Assembly: GCA_001972305.1 (NCBI GenBank)
Contig: BDDD01002934.1
Location: 4,352 to 68,351 of the forward strand
DNA length: 64,000 nucleotides
Source: Cephalotus follicularis
Lineage: Eukaryota > Streptophyta > Magnoliopsida > Oxalidales > Cephalotaceae
Direction: 5' to 3'
The notes beneath the pieces were generated by a model. The model had not been told where the DNA came from. It saw nothing but the letters and a program-made list of their open reading frames with translations, and did no database searches. How positions within the stretch are numbered: the stretch's first letter is position 1; the number at the start of each line of letters is the position of its first letter. Below are positions 34,176 through 44,730 of the stretch, piece after piece. Position numbers and translations under genes: made by a program.

Positions 34176-35111
34176 ATAAACTACACTTTTAACTGTATAT
34201 TATATTAGAAAATTAAATATATAACGATTTAATTAATTAACCGTTACATATATATATTCTCTTGCCGTAATAGTTTGCATGCAATTGCAAGATCAATCTA
34301 CATACATACATGCAGAAAATTTAATTATATTATTTATAAAGCACGTGAAGCATATATGTGGTAGTTATCTATGATATAGAACATAAATTTGTGTTAGTTT
34401 TTATACCTTTAGATTTTATTTTAATAATCCAATTATTAGATTAGATGTTCTACTTATATAAAGTATGCATCTAAATTTATAGTCATTTGAATATCTCTAG
34501 ATTATTTATCGAATAGGCTCTTCGTTTACACTAAATGATAAAATAATAAACCGTTGAATTTTGTAAGAAAAGATGTAATAGAGTTTCAATTAATTTGAAA
34601 TTTTACATACTCGATTTATACAAATAAAGTATTTAATTCAACAATTAGATTTATAAAATATGATCCGTAGGTCCGGAAGTTAAAGTGAAAATGATATATG
34701 TTATATTCTATGACAATGATATTCTTTTTTTTCATACATACATATTTATCTTTATGCCGGGGTTTTATCAGTACTTTTAAGTATTAGATTTTGCCTATAT
34801 ATCTATGTTTGTGATTTACTAACATAATTTATAAACCATAAAATATATATGATCATGTTCCTTGAAAATTTAAATTGTAACTACTTTGACCATTTGTTAC
34901 AATATGATTCTAATTTTACCAGCGACCGGTTGGCTCATGTGGCATGGCAAGGAATAGGTGCGGTGGGGTTTTAAAAGATGGGATAACGAGTGACATGAAC
35001 GTTAGATTTTTTAATTGAGTAGAGTAGCCTAGTCATCTTTTGTTTTTGTGAATAATAAAAAGGAAATACAATTCTAATTCTAATTATTTATTATCAATAA
35101 TAACAGTCAAT
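34176..35111. other. AT-rich left flank of the CACTA element
   Basis: This is non-coding, AT-rich sequence with no convincing gene. TTTAATTCAACAATTAGAT near 34630 resembles a stretch in the right flank near 40455, so it may be part of an older repeat. The last three bases (AAT) are the CACTA target duplication. Confidence 0.5.
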
Positions 35112-35398
35112 CACTACAAGAAAACAGGGCAACGACGAGGGCAGTGCAATCCCCTTGCCGTTGGGCGGTTTTTTTATTTATTTTTTAAAACCGGCATGGC
35201 GAAGGCACTTGTGCCCTTGCCATGCCCCCGCCAATTTAAAACACACAGCGAGGGCACTTATTGCCCTCGCCGCACCCCAGGACTATACACGGCACTTTCC
35301 TCTTTTTTCTTCCTCTCTTTTCTTTCTCTCTTTTTCTCACTCTCTCTTCCTCCCGCCGTTATTTGCTATCTCTCTCTTCTCTCTTCTTCCCTCACCGC

Positions 35399-35400
<2 letters not shown>

Positions 35401-35445
<45 letters not shown>

Positions 35446-35446
35446 C
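35401..35446. repeat. CT/GT microsatellite in the CACTA leader
   Basis: A run of about 17 CT units is followed by six GT units, in a C/T-rich 5' leader (35280-35570). The leader ends at a plausible splice donor CTAG/GTATGT (35570). Long open frames over this region are an artefact of the repeat. Confidence 0.9.
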
Positions 35447-35579
35447 CTACTCTCCTCCCCGTCGCTCTCTCTCTCTGCTTGCTCTTTCTCCTCCCTGCCG
35501 CTCTCACTGTCACACCAGATCGCGTCCAAGCATCGCACCGATCGATCGCAACTCCAATCTTCGATTCTAGGTATGTCAA

Positions 35580-36041
35580 TGTAATATCCCGTTTTTCGTA
35601 TAGAATTTTTTTTGGGCTTTTCGATATGTTTTGTTTGGGCTTTTCGATATGTTTTGTGTGGGCTGCCGATTGTTTTTCGGTTTGTGGATTGCCCGTTTTT
35701 CGGTTTGTTTTGCTTTTGGCTTGGCTAAACGGGTTTTAGTCTTAGCCAATGGGTTTTGATTTTGTGTCCATGATTTGATAAAATAAATTTGTGGCTTTTT
35801 ATTTTTGTGTTAAAAACCATTTTTATAGACCTAGTATTGTGATTTTTGATTTATGACAAACTTTTCAGATTATGTTTTAGATTCAGTTTATGTTTCATGA
35901 TGATACATGTTTACAGGCTTTTAGAACCACCACGTGTTGATGATGATTAAAGATTAAGATTTTGATATGTTTTAGTTCAGTTTGTGTGATACACCGATCC
36001 CGAATCGGGAGTGATCCCGGTTCCGAATCGGGGGTGTTACA
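35580..36041. mobile_element. Solo LTR of a gypsy-type element inside the CACTA element
   Basis: It starts TGTAATATCCCG and ends CGGGGGTGTTACA (462 bp), with a perfect 5-bp duplication GTCAA at 35575-35579 and 36042-36046. No internal retrotransposon sequence remains, as after LTR-LTR recombination. It lies just inside the apparent first intron of the CACTA gene. Confidence 0.88.
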
Positions 36042-37130
36042 GTCAATCTAGATATATAAAAAAAAAATCGGTGTATATATATATAATTTATAATAGTGTA
36101 TATGTATTTTGTTGTTAAAAAATGGTAAAAGAACAAATGGAGGCCCAAAGGATGCCATGAATTGCATGACTTAAATAAAATTCATCATCCAAAATATTTA
36201 GAGCATTACTGAAGTGTAGCTGTTGGTGTACTCGCCGGGAAACTAACATTTAGGCCATTGTTTCTTCATTGAGAAGTGTATTAGTATTAGTGTGTCTCAA
36301 ATTGTTATGTTATACACACATTGTACGTTTGAGTGGCTACGAGTAAGAGTGTTGTAATGTGTTGTTTGTATAAGGGCCATGATGTGGGTGCACGTGCCAC
36401 TGCAGTTGTCACTGGGAGTTGATGTTAACACTAAGGAATTATATATATATATATATATAATTTATAATAGTGTATATATATTTTGCTGTTTTATATAATT
36501 ATATAATCATTACAAACTCGGGAAAACATTACAGTTAACTTTGAAAAGGGACCAATGGATGACCATTCCATAGTCGATGATAGTTACAACCGAGTCATAT
36601 TTCATATGAAGAAGATCAGTCCGCCTATTTAGATTATCTTTCAACAACTGAAACAGCCATGACTAAAATATTTCGCATCCAATACAATTATGGCACTATC
36701 ACAAAGCTCCCAATCTCATTGATGAGTGCCCTGCTGTAAACAACACTTCAAATAACTTGCTGTCCAAAAAGGTCAAAATGGCATATTTCTAAAATCATGT
36801 GGGAGATATTGATTATAAAGTTCGTATTGCTAAAATATATATACTTGCTGTTTTATATAAATTACAGTGTATGTATTGTTGTGTACATAAATATATAATA
36901 TATTATATGTACTGTATACAGAGTTTAATTACCTATTATGATGAAAGTCAATAGAAACCATAGATTCCCGTTCATGATTCGTTCAATATGAGTGAATCGT
37001 GAATTGTCCAGTTCGGACAGTTCTCGCATACGTATGTCCACTGTAGGATATATCGTTATCTTGTGTACATAGTTTGCTTCAAGAAAGTTTCGGTTACACT
37101 CCTTAAACATGTTCCTCGGATGCATAATTA

Positions 37131-37782
37131 AACCGATCAATTCAGTTTAATTCGTGTGTTTGAGGAACCGTGGGGAGCCTTGGTCGACGTCGTGGAGCTC
37201 GATTTCTATGGAAAAGATAACAACGTTGTTTTCTTCAAGTGTGATTGGGTTGACACTTCGGAGAGAGGTACCAGAGTGGACAAGTTTGGGATTGTTCGTC
37301 TGAACCCAAAAAAGGAACTCCCCACATATGAGTCATTCATGCTAGCGAGTCAGGCTGTGCAGGTGTTCTACGCACCTAGCGTTTCCAATGATCGTAGGTA
37401 CAAAGGGTGGGTGACTGTAATAAAAACGAAACTCAGAAATTCCTACACCCTTCCTGATTATGAGGAAGAAGATGGTGATGATTTGGATATGGATATGACA
37501 TTGCAAGAAGATGTCGCTACCGATCCACTACGGTCATTTGCAGCTAATTTAGGACCTGAAAGTCAAGATTCCCTTCGAGAAGATGGGGAATGGGAGGAGG
37601 TATTATTGCCTCCAGATGTTCGAATAAGAGATCCTACGTCAGACCGTGACAATACGGATGACGAGGAAGACGAATGGGAAGACGAATGGGAAGACGATTT
37701 TTCTGACATGGAAGAGGAGGACGGAGTGATGGAATATGATTCCGATAGTCAGGACGACATGGATATTGATAGCATGGATTAA
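37131..37782 (+). pseudogene. CACTA TNPD C-terminal remnant (DUF4216), copy A
   Basis: An open frame carries VFFKCDWVDTSERGTRVDKF, LPTYESFMLASQAVQVFYAP and GWVTVIKTK, the pattern of DUF4216 at the C-terminus of CACTA TNP2/TNPD proteins. It ends in a very acidic tail (DEWEDEWEDDFSDMEEED) and a TAA at 37780-37782. The transposase core and DUF4218 normally found upstream are absent from 36045-37130, which shows only decayed sequence. A GTAAGT donor begins a few bases after the stop (37788), and an acceptor precedes the next ORF at 37933. This fits the En/Spm style of making two proteins from one transcript by splicing. Confidence 0.85.
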
Positions 37783-37935
37783 AATGTAAGTTAATAGTGT
37801 AGTATATGTAGTAAGTACTGTTTGCAATAGTATTCTTAGTGTTCTAATGTGACCTGATATTGTAATTTAATAATATATAGTAGGACAACTGTATGTAGTT
37901 TGTATCGTTTTTAAATATGGTGGGTTCTTACAGAT

Positions 37936-39533
37936 ATGCCTCGGAGAGTCTCGCGTCTCTCTCTCCCTGGAGATTCCAGCACACCCTCAGGATCTACACA
38001 TCCCGAGCCGGACTCCATGGAGTTAGGGTCACAGAAGCAGGATATTGATGTTCCCAGTGCTAGTAAGGAAATTTGTTATGTCATGATATTTGACATTAAA
38101 CTGTTTTTCGTATTGTCGAAGCTTTTTGTTATAATTTATTATATATGTTTACAGTGAAACATAACCATGTTTTTGAATAAGGTTTCCATCAGCGACAGAG
38201 GAGGGGAGCTAGTAGGGGGCGGACTTGCCCCCGCAGGGGGTTGACGCTAGGCCTATTCGGCATATCAGTCCGAATGGGTAAAGTGACTAGTAATTTAAGT
38301 ATAATTTTTTTAAACTAACCTATGATGTATGTGCTAATATTTGTTTAATTGCATGTGTTTTGAGGAGATGGACGTGAAGAACATGATAGCGTCCATCATC
38401 AAGAGCAGAATACTACAACCATGGATCACGTGGAACCAGTGGCCTGATTCAAAGAAGGAACTACTGTGGGAGAAGCTATTGGTGGGTAAAACTATTTCAA
38501 TTTATCGTAAATATTATTTAGGTTTTTTTTTTTACCCACTAATTGTTTTGACACCGATGTTTTGTAGGAGTACTTCCAATTTATTCCATCTGATGCACAC
38601 AGCAGACTGCCATTCTATAGTTACGCGCAGAAGAATTACCCAAAATGGATGCGTAACGATAGAAGGAAGGCAATGACGGGCGCTGGGGTGCCGCAGATGA
38701 GCCCGGAGTGCATGCAGCATGGCCCTGCAGAGATACCACGGCCAGTGTGGGATGAAATGGTGAATAGGTGGTTGTCCGAGGATTTTTAGAAGCGGGCAAG
38801 AACAAATACCGCCAATAGGGCGAACGAAGCACACACCACCTACACTGGCGGCAGTCACACGATGGAGAGACAGCTACAGATTGGGGTAAGTAATATACTA
38901 GATTTATGATTATGGTGATTAATAAACTTAATTTGTGTTGCAAACTAATTCGAAATACCATTTGATTTGCAGGGGGTCAAGGGGAAACCGCATGTGGATG
39001 TATACTTAGAAACCCATCTGAAGGCGGGGGATGATACTCTTCCACCTCCTATTATAATGGAGAGGATGGTAAGTTACAAACTGAAATGAATATGTCAATT
39101 ACCTTTTATATGTTAATCACTTAACTGATTAATCTTGTATTTTTTGTAGGATAAGTACCAGGCTGCTGCGGGGCCGGATATTGTGGAAGGGCCCGACGGT
39201 ACTAGGGTGTCAGCTCCCTTCGACGTTGTGGCATGGACGGAGGCGATTGGAGGTCCGCGGGAGGACAAGATCCTTGGATTAGGGAACTACATGACTTCCA
39301 CGAAGATGCAACCACAAGCACTTCGAGGTACTCAGTCGGGAGTGGGAGGTCAGAGTTGCCCATTCACTTCACACCCGTCACAGAGCAGCCCAGGGCCGGA
39401 CAGAGTCTTAGAGCTTAACGACAAGATGGACCGGATGGAGTCGAAGTTGGAGACTTTTATGGCTCAGATGACGCAAATGATGGGGTCTCAATCCACACGC
39501 ACACCATCTGATCATAGTTCGCTGCGGACTTGA
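37936..39533 (+). pseudogene. CACTA TNPA-like gene (Transposase_24-like), copy A
   Basis: Six probable exons: 37936-38062, 38155-38277, 38365-38481, 38568-38885, 38973-39068 and 39150-39533; exons 3-6 join in phase 0 with GT...AG borders. Exons 3-4 encode the plant Ptta/En/Spm transposase-like region (LQPWITWNQWPDSKKELLWE, YSYAQKNYPKWMRNDRRK). The last exon carries a coiled coil (VLELNDKMDRMESKLETFMA). Stops occur in exon 2 (after HVFE) and exon 4 (at SEDF), and the end is 16 codons early compared with copy B. Such proteins bind subterminal repeats in En/Spm; that role here is inferred. Confidence 0.8.
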
Positions 39534-39840
39534 CACCCTCCCTTCCAGCAATCCGATGACTCGGACGATAGCGATGACGAGTCGTAGTTTGTTGTATTTG
39601 ACATATTCTAACACTGTTTGTAAACGTATTTAACACATTGCCCTTTTTATATATATGCTGACAAAGCTTATTTACATTGTTTTGTTAGTTAAGAATGAAT
39701 GAAATGTGTCTACTGTTGAGAATTGTGAAATATAAACAGTTATTGTGGCTGTTGCTGAAATGAATTTCAGGTTTTGCTTGGAGTTTAGGGCATAGATTCT
39801 GCTGATAGTTCCTGCAGCAAAATCTGCAGAATGCAGAGGG

Positions 39841-40195
39841 CGCGGCGAGGGCATGGCAAGGCCTATGCAAGGGCATTCTGCAGCAAACATACACGGCGAG
39901 GGTGGCGAGGAGAGGGGCAGTCCGGGTAGGAGAGGGCCCCTAGCCATACCCTCGCAATGGCGAGGGTATGCCGAGGGTATCGGACCTCCCCACGCCATGG
40001 CGAGGGTATCATGGCTAGGGGAGCCTGCCCTAGCCATACCCTCTCCATGGCGAGGCCAGTTCACGACGAGGGGAATCCACCCTCACCATACCCTCGCCGT
40101 AGCGGCTGGCGAGGAGGAAATTGGCTAGGGTGGCTTCCCCTCACCGTTGAGTCAATGGCGAGGGCAAGGCGAGGGGAAGTGCCCTCACCGTAGAC
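39841..40195. repeat. CACTA right subterminal repeats, copy A
   Basis: GGCGAGGGTA, GCGAGGGCA and their complements CCCTCGCC and ACCCTCGCCA are repeated about twenty times in both orientations up to the terminus. They mirror the left end, and are the expected binding sites of a TNPA-like protein. Long open frames across them are artefacts. Confidence 0.88.
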
Positions 40196-40214
40196 CTTTT
40201 TTTTGGTAGTGAAT

Positions 40215-40877
40215 AAATCTTAAATTTAAAGAGAGGATTTAATGTTAGGAGTGACTAACAAAAGACCACTGTTTTTAATCCTCTCTGTCATTGCCAAAAT
40301 GATATCTAAAATCATTGAAATTTGCTTGTTTGCTTCTCTCTATTTTTTGGTAGCGATACCTTTATTTTTATCATCATTTGAATTGACCAGAAACTGCGTT
40401 ATATATCTGATTAACTTAAAAATTAATATGCATGATATACAAATATAACTAGTTAAATTCAACAGTTAGATGTAAAAAATATAATTTACATATTAAGTTA
40501 TTAAGAGAAGTGATCAAAAAGATTGACAAACTTTATCACATATAATTTGTTCTTTATTTTTTATTTTTTTAACAAACTTTATTTATTAGGCTTACGTAAA
40601 TACACACTATTAATTTAGTACATATCTACATATTATATTGAATACACGTAAGAATTTCGAGCATTCAACCTAGAGAAAAAATGAAACTCGATATGCATAT
40701 AAGAAATCCATGTTAATAACTAGGATGTCTCAATATATTAATAATGTATGTCGGTAACTAACACTGTACTATAGTAAAAATATTAGAAGTTTATACGATA
40801 TAAAAAAATTTAAATTACATGTTAAAAGTTGTAGACAGTGAATGAGAACGATTTTTATTTTTTAATTTTATAATACT
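40215..40877. other. AT-rich right flank, target of the Tat insertion
   Basis: Non-coding AT-rich DNA, repeated at 60734-61396 and, diverged, at 62655-63000. Its last five bases ATACT (40873-40877) are the target duplication of the Tat element that follows. The short open frame at 40242-40448 recurs in copy B but has no recognisable domain. Confidence 0.75.
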
Positions 40878-41749
40878 TGTTTATACAGAAATCATTTCCT
40901 CAACAGTACCCCACGTGTAAGGGCTTGATTTGTTTAAGGAAATGCTGCAATAATGCTCTGAGGATAAGGTAATGTATGGCTGTTTATGCTTTCCCTGCAC
41001 AGAGGATCAAACACGTGAAGGACCAGGAGGTTGTTCTCCCAGGGACACTCTGACGCTCAAGTTAGGCCTATGCACAGTGAAAACAAGGTTCTTTGATAGT
41101 AAAAAATGGCTGACCTGAGATATGTGTTTGATTCTTGTATTTATAGGGCTGGTTTGTAACTGTCTGAGCGTGAAAAGCGGAGGTGATAGCTGTCCCCTAA
41201 GGAAATGCCGAGGATCTCGGGATTTCCCTTATCTCCACCTGGTTTATCGCCACTTTCCTTGTAGGTAGTTAACTGTATCTTATCTTCTATACTTGGAAGA
41301 TATGGATCCCTGAAAAGTAGGCTGGCTTCATGGCTTCATTCCATAAATGAGGAGGGGATCCTCTGCAACAGGGTTGCCGAGGAGGCGAACCGTAGTGATG
41401 CTGCTGAGGTAGTCAGCCTCTTGCTTCAAGGTCTCCAACGTCTAGAGTTTCTCTATAGACTTGTGCCTGAAGTAGGTGGTCTTCTGTTATGTAGCCGAGG
41501 AGGTTCTCAGCACTGATGCTTCAGAAGGTGTCCTCGGCCTCCATGCCAAGGAGAGTAGTCTTGGCATAGCATACACGGGGTAGATCCTCGGCACCTATGC
41601 CGAGGAGGAATTCTTCGCACGTTACTGTTTTCGCAGTTTATAAGCTTCCTCTGATCACAGTTCGTACGAACTCTGAAACTCTTGGACACTTGGCTGTGTT
41701 TGCAGAGGACACGTGTCGTTTTTTATTTAACTCAATTTTTCCCATATCA
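40878..41749 (-). repeat. Tat 3' LTR, full length
   Basis: This 872-bp LTR reads TGATATGGGA at 41749 and ends ATAAACA at 40878. Its first 187 bp match the truncated 5' LTR with seven differences by eye, six of them transitions. It contains a G-box palindrome GACACGTGTC (41708-41717), a perfect palindrome AGTTCGTACGAACT (41659-41672) and an inverted repeat CCTCGGCA...TGCCGAGG (about 41587-41606). Confidence 0.92.
41138..41146 (-). promoter_or_regulatory. Tat LTR TATA box
   Basis: The minus strand reads CCCTATAAATACAAG. The same CTATAAATA stands in the related LTR fragment at 63468-63476 and in the plus-strand Tat LTR at 33905-33913, so it is conserved between families. Confidence 0.75.
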
Positions 41750-41765
41750 TATGCCCCCTGGTCCT
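41750..41765 (-). other. Tat polypurine tract
   Basis: The minus strand reads GGACCAGGGGGCATA immediately before the LTR start TGATATGGG. A G-rich purine run next to the 3' LTR is the plus-strand primer of LTR retrotransposons. Confidence 0.65.
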
Positions 41766-42150
41766 TCTTCTCTAGCCTTGGTCAGAGGAGGAGGATCAGA
41801 GTTGAGAGCCGTGGCTCAGGCCAAACTCCTCTGTAGAGCTTCCTACTAGCTTTCCTGTCTGTGAGCGAGCCGAGAACGAAGGTGTTGCTTTGGACGATCC
41901 TTTGCACAAAGTTGAATGTGTCTTGGCAGAGGATCGAAGTCTGCCCCCTTGTCTGCATCTGTCCCATCTAACGGGCCTCGTGTCACGAGCCCAAATCATT
42001 GCAATTAAGTAGCGTATTGAACACAACTCACACCTGGCACGAGCAGAGCGTTTCCCACCTCTGTCTCTTCGTCTCCCGCGCTTAATATGTCGGTTCACTT
42101 CTCAACCGTTGGATCTACGCTAGATGGAGGGCCAGGATCCAAGCTCTGGC

Positions 42151-42160
42151 TTATAAAAGG
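42151..42160 (+). promoter_or_regulatory. TATA box for the antisense extra gene
   Basis: TTATAAAAGG on the plus strand lies about 205 bp before the ATG at 42364, followed by a C/T-rich leader. It points away from the 3' LTR into the antisense gene, so the gene could be transcribed independently of the LTR promoter. Confidence 0.6.
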
Positions 42161-42363
42161 ATCCCCACTTCACTGAGCCAACCTTTTACGCCTTCTAATT
42201 TCTTTACAATACCTTTGAGAGTTCTTGAGATTTCCAGTACCTTCAACCTTCATCTTCCTGCAACTTTCTCGTCCAAGGTTTTGGTAAGTTGCTCGCTTCT
42301 TGTCACTTTAGGCTGTTCCTGAGTCTTCCCTTTCCTCCTCTTCTTTTTATTTTGTCCAAACTG

Positions 42364-44730
42364 ATGGTTAGAACCAAGCTGACTACTAGGGTTTCTCCTC
42401 CCTTAGAGGTCGAACCCCTGGCCATGGTGGTTCCCACCGTCGAAAGTCCCCTTCCCTCCGAGGGTAGCCTGGGGGCTGCGGTGGGTGACCCTGCTGTCCC
42501 TGTCACTGAGGCTGACATCCCTGCCCCTGATTGCTTTGTGTCAGCGCTCTTTCTCGCGATGAGGTGCTTGCACTCTCTCGCAAATATAATTTCCCTCCTG
42601 GGTTGAGATTTAGTCTCCCTTCGGATCCTCGGATGGTCACAGAGAGTAGAGAGGGCCTCTTCGCCGTCTTCGATGGTGCTCTCTCTCATGGTTTGAGGAT
42701 CCCAGTACCATCTTTTGCCCTCTCGGTCTTGGAGTCGTTCAATCTTCACCCTTCTCTTCTCCAACCCCAATCTTGGAGTTTTATCATAGGCTTCTTAGTT
42801 AGATGTCTGGAGTCCGAGGTGACCGCAACAGTGGGATTGTTTAAACACTTCTACATCATCTCAGCCTCACCAGGGAAGCGTGGCTATTTCTTCAAGTTGC
42901 GCCCTGGCATAAAGAAACTTCTCCTCAATCCCACCAAATCCATCAAAAATTGGAGGAGGAGATACTTCCTCATAAAGAACTTTGAAGGGTTCACCCCCCT
43001 GTCTGGTGTAATTCCATGGAAACTACACGCCTCAACAGGAGATCCCTCTTGACAACGGACGAGAACATTGACTTCGACAAACTCTTGCATTTGGAGCCCG
43101 AGGAGGTGAACTCTACCGTGGTCGAGGATCATCTGATCCGAGTTGGGCTGAGTGTGGTTCCCATCCTAGGATCATACTCGGTAGAGGTCAAGGACACCAC
43201 AAGGGGTGGGGGATCTCCAGACAAATCCATGCCCCAAAAGATGGGGGAAAACTGTATAAAGCTTTTGTCTCCTCCGTCTTTCTTGTCTTCGTACTTCTGT
43301 TGTCTTGTGGTTCAGTTTTGAGTTACTGACTTTCTTATCTCTTGTTGTGTAGCAATGGCTTCTCGGGGAGGATTTGATGCCCTTTTTAGCGCCACCAAGA
43401 TTACCAAGCCTTCCTCTGCAGCGGCAGACAAGCAGAAGGCTGGCGAGGAAGCAGCCAAGCAGAAGGAGAGAGCTGTTGCCGAGGGGGCCAAGCAGAGGGC
43501 TAAGGCCGCCGCCGCGGGGGCCAAACAAATGAAGAAAGCTGTGGCTGCAGCCAAGGAGAAAGGATCCAAAAGTCCTACTGGCAGGCGCTCCTCTGACTGT
43601 CCTCCTCGTCCCCCAAGCAAGAAGGGGAAATATATCTCCGAGACCGAGTTGGATTCTATCCTCGGCCGGACCTCAGACGTCCCCATCATCCTGCCTCCTC
43701 CTCGAGACTTGGAGAGGATGATTGAAGAGCTGGAGGGGGTTGGGAATGGCTCCTCCAGCCTGGACACACAGGGGGTGCCATTCGCCCTTAGTTCTCTCTG
43801 CCTCTTTCCAGACGAGCTGAAGGAGAGAAAGGATTGGTCCAACAAGGACTTAATCCATAACTCTCTGCGGAGCCAATTCGAGGTAAAAGCTGATCCTCTG
43901 CCTGCGTGCTTTACATTCTTACGTGTTTTCTGTTCTCATTCCAGTCTTCTTTACAGGCTTTAAATAATCATCACCTCTTGGTCGAGAACTTCTCGATCAT
44001 CTTGGAGAGGTATGACAAGGTGAGGGAGGAGCTAATGGTGGAGATGGAGACTTCTCGGATTGCCAAAGCTCAACTTGAGGAAGTCCTCAAGGCCCAGGAG
44101 TCTGCTGTGGAGGAAATGAACAAAGCTATCCTGGAGAAGGACCAATTGATAAAGGATCTCTCCAAGGTTAGCGATCAGTACCGGACTCTGCAGCAAAAGC
44201 ATGACGAGTCCATCAAGAAGCATGAGGAGTTGAGGACCAAGGCAGTGGAGGATGCCCTAGCAGAGTTCCAGTCCTTGGACGAGTTCCACAGCTTGATGGA
44301 AGCCTCCGTGGAGGACTTCAAAGCTTATGAGGCCTTTGGCGAAGAGGTCTTCAAGGAATCTGCCGAATAATATCGTCGGGAGTTCTACGCTTGCAGGAAT
44401 TGGGTCAAGACTCTGCATCCATAGGTTCCTTTGGATGAGGTCGCCTACTGCTCAGCTGCCAAGACTTTTGATTACTATCCTGATGGATACAAAGCCGAGG
44501 AGTTGAAGGCCGAGGATGCCTTGGAAGGGAGTGCTGGCCTTGGGGCCGAGGTAGAGGAAGGGGAAGTCCTGCCTGCTTCTGAAGCCATTCCTCCTCCTGA
44601 TCCTGCGTCGGCCTTGGCTTCACTCTCTCTCTCTTCGGATCTCGTCGCTCCCCAACCTCCTCAAACTAGGCCTTTTGTTCCTCCTCCTCCTGAGGATGAA
44701 AACTCTACTGATGTTCCTTCCTTAGCTTAG
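42364..44730 (+). pseudogene. Tat antisense extra gene (putative gypsy-type transposon domain), nearly intact
   Basis: It starts ATG GTT AGA at 42364. Exon 1 carries the Transposase_28-like block (SREGLFAVFDGALSHGLRIP, GFLVRCLESEVTATVGLFKH, SPGKRGYFFKL, LEPEEVNSTVVEDHL). Exon 2 begins after TTGTTGTGTAG (about 43353) and is alanine- and lysine-rich. An intron GTAAAAGCTG...TTTACAG lies at about 43881-43955. Exon 3 is a long coiled coil, then an acidic, proline-rich end (PSLA-stop, 44730). Frameshifts near 42537 and 43010 and stops near 44368 and 44422 break it. Exon order and the second intron's position match the copies at 5574-7662 and 30969-33269. Function unknown. Confidence 0.82.

Larger units (their letters stand above)
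35112..40211 (+). mobile_element. CACTA (En/Spm-type) transposon, copy A
   Basis: The element starts CACTACAAGAAAAC at 35112 and ends GGTAGTG at 40211, with a 3-bp target duplication AAT on both sides (35109-35111, 40212-40214). The ends carry GCGAGGGCA and CCCTCGCC subterminal repeats (35130-35280, 39841-40195). Coding content is reduced to a DUF4216 remnant of the TNPD transposase and a multi-exon TNPA-like gene. The main transposase domain is missing, so the element is not autonomous. A solo LTR lies at 35580-36041. Confidence 0.92.

Noticed and set aside
35155-35739. Three overlapping long open frames rich in Leu and Ser
   Set aside because: They come from the CT microsatellite and C/T-rich leader of the CACTA element; several frames are open at once, which signals low complexity rather than coding.
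39853-40193. Several overlapping frames on both strands rich in Arg, Gly and Pro
   Set aside because: Produced by the GGCGAGGGTA/CCCTCGCC subterminal repeats; the same happens at 60194-60742.
40242-40448. Short frame conserved in both copies of the flank (also 60761-60967)
   Set aside because: Conservation is explained by the recent segmental duplication; the sequence is AT-rich and without a recognisable domain.
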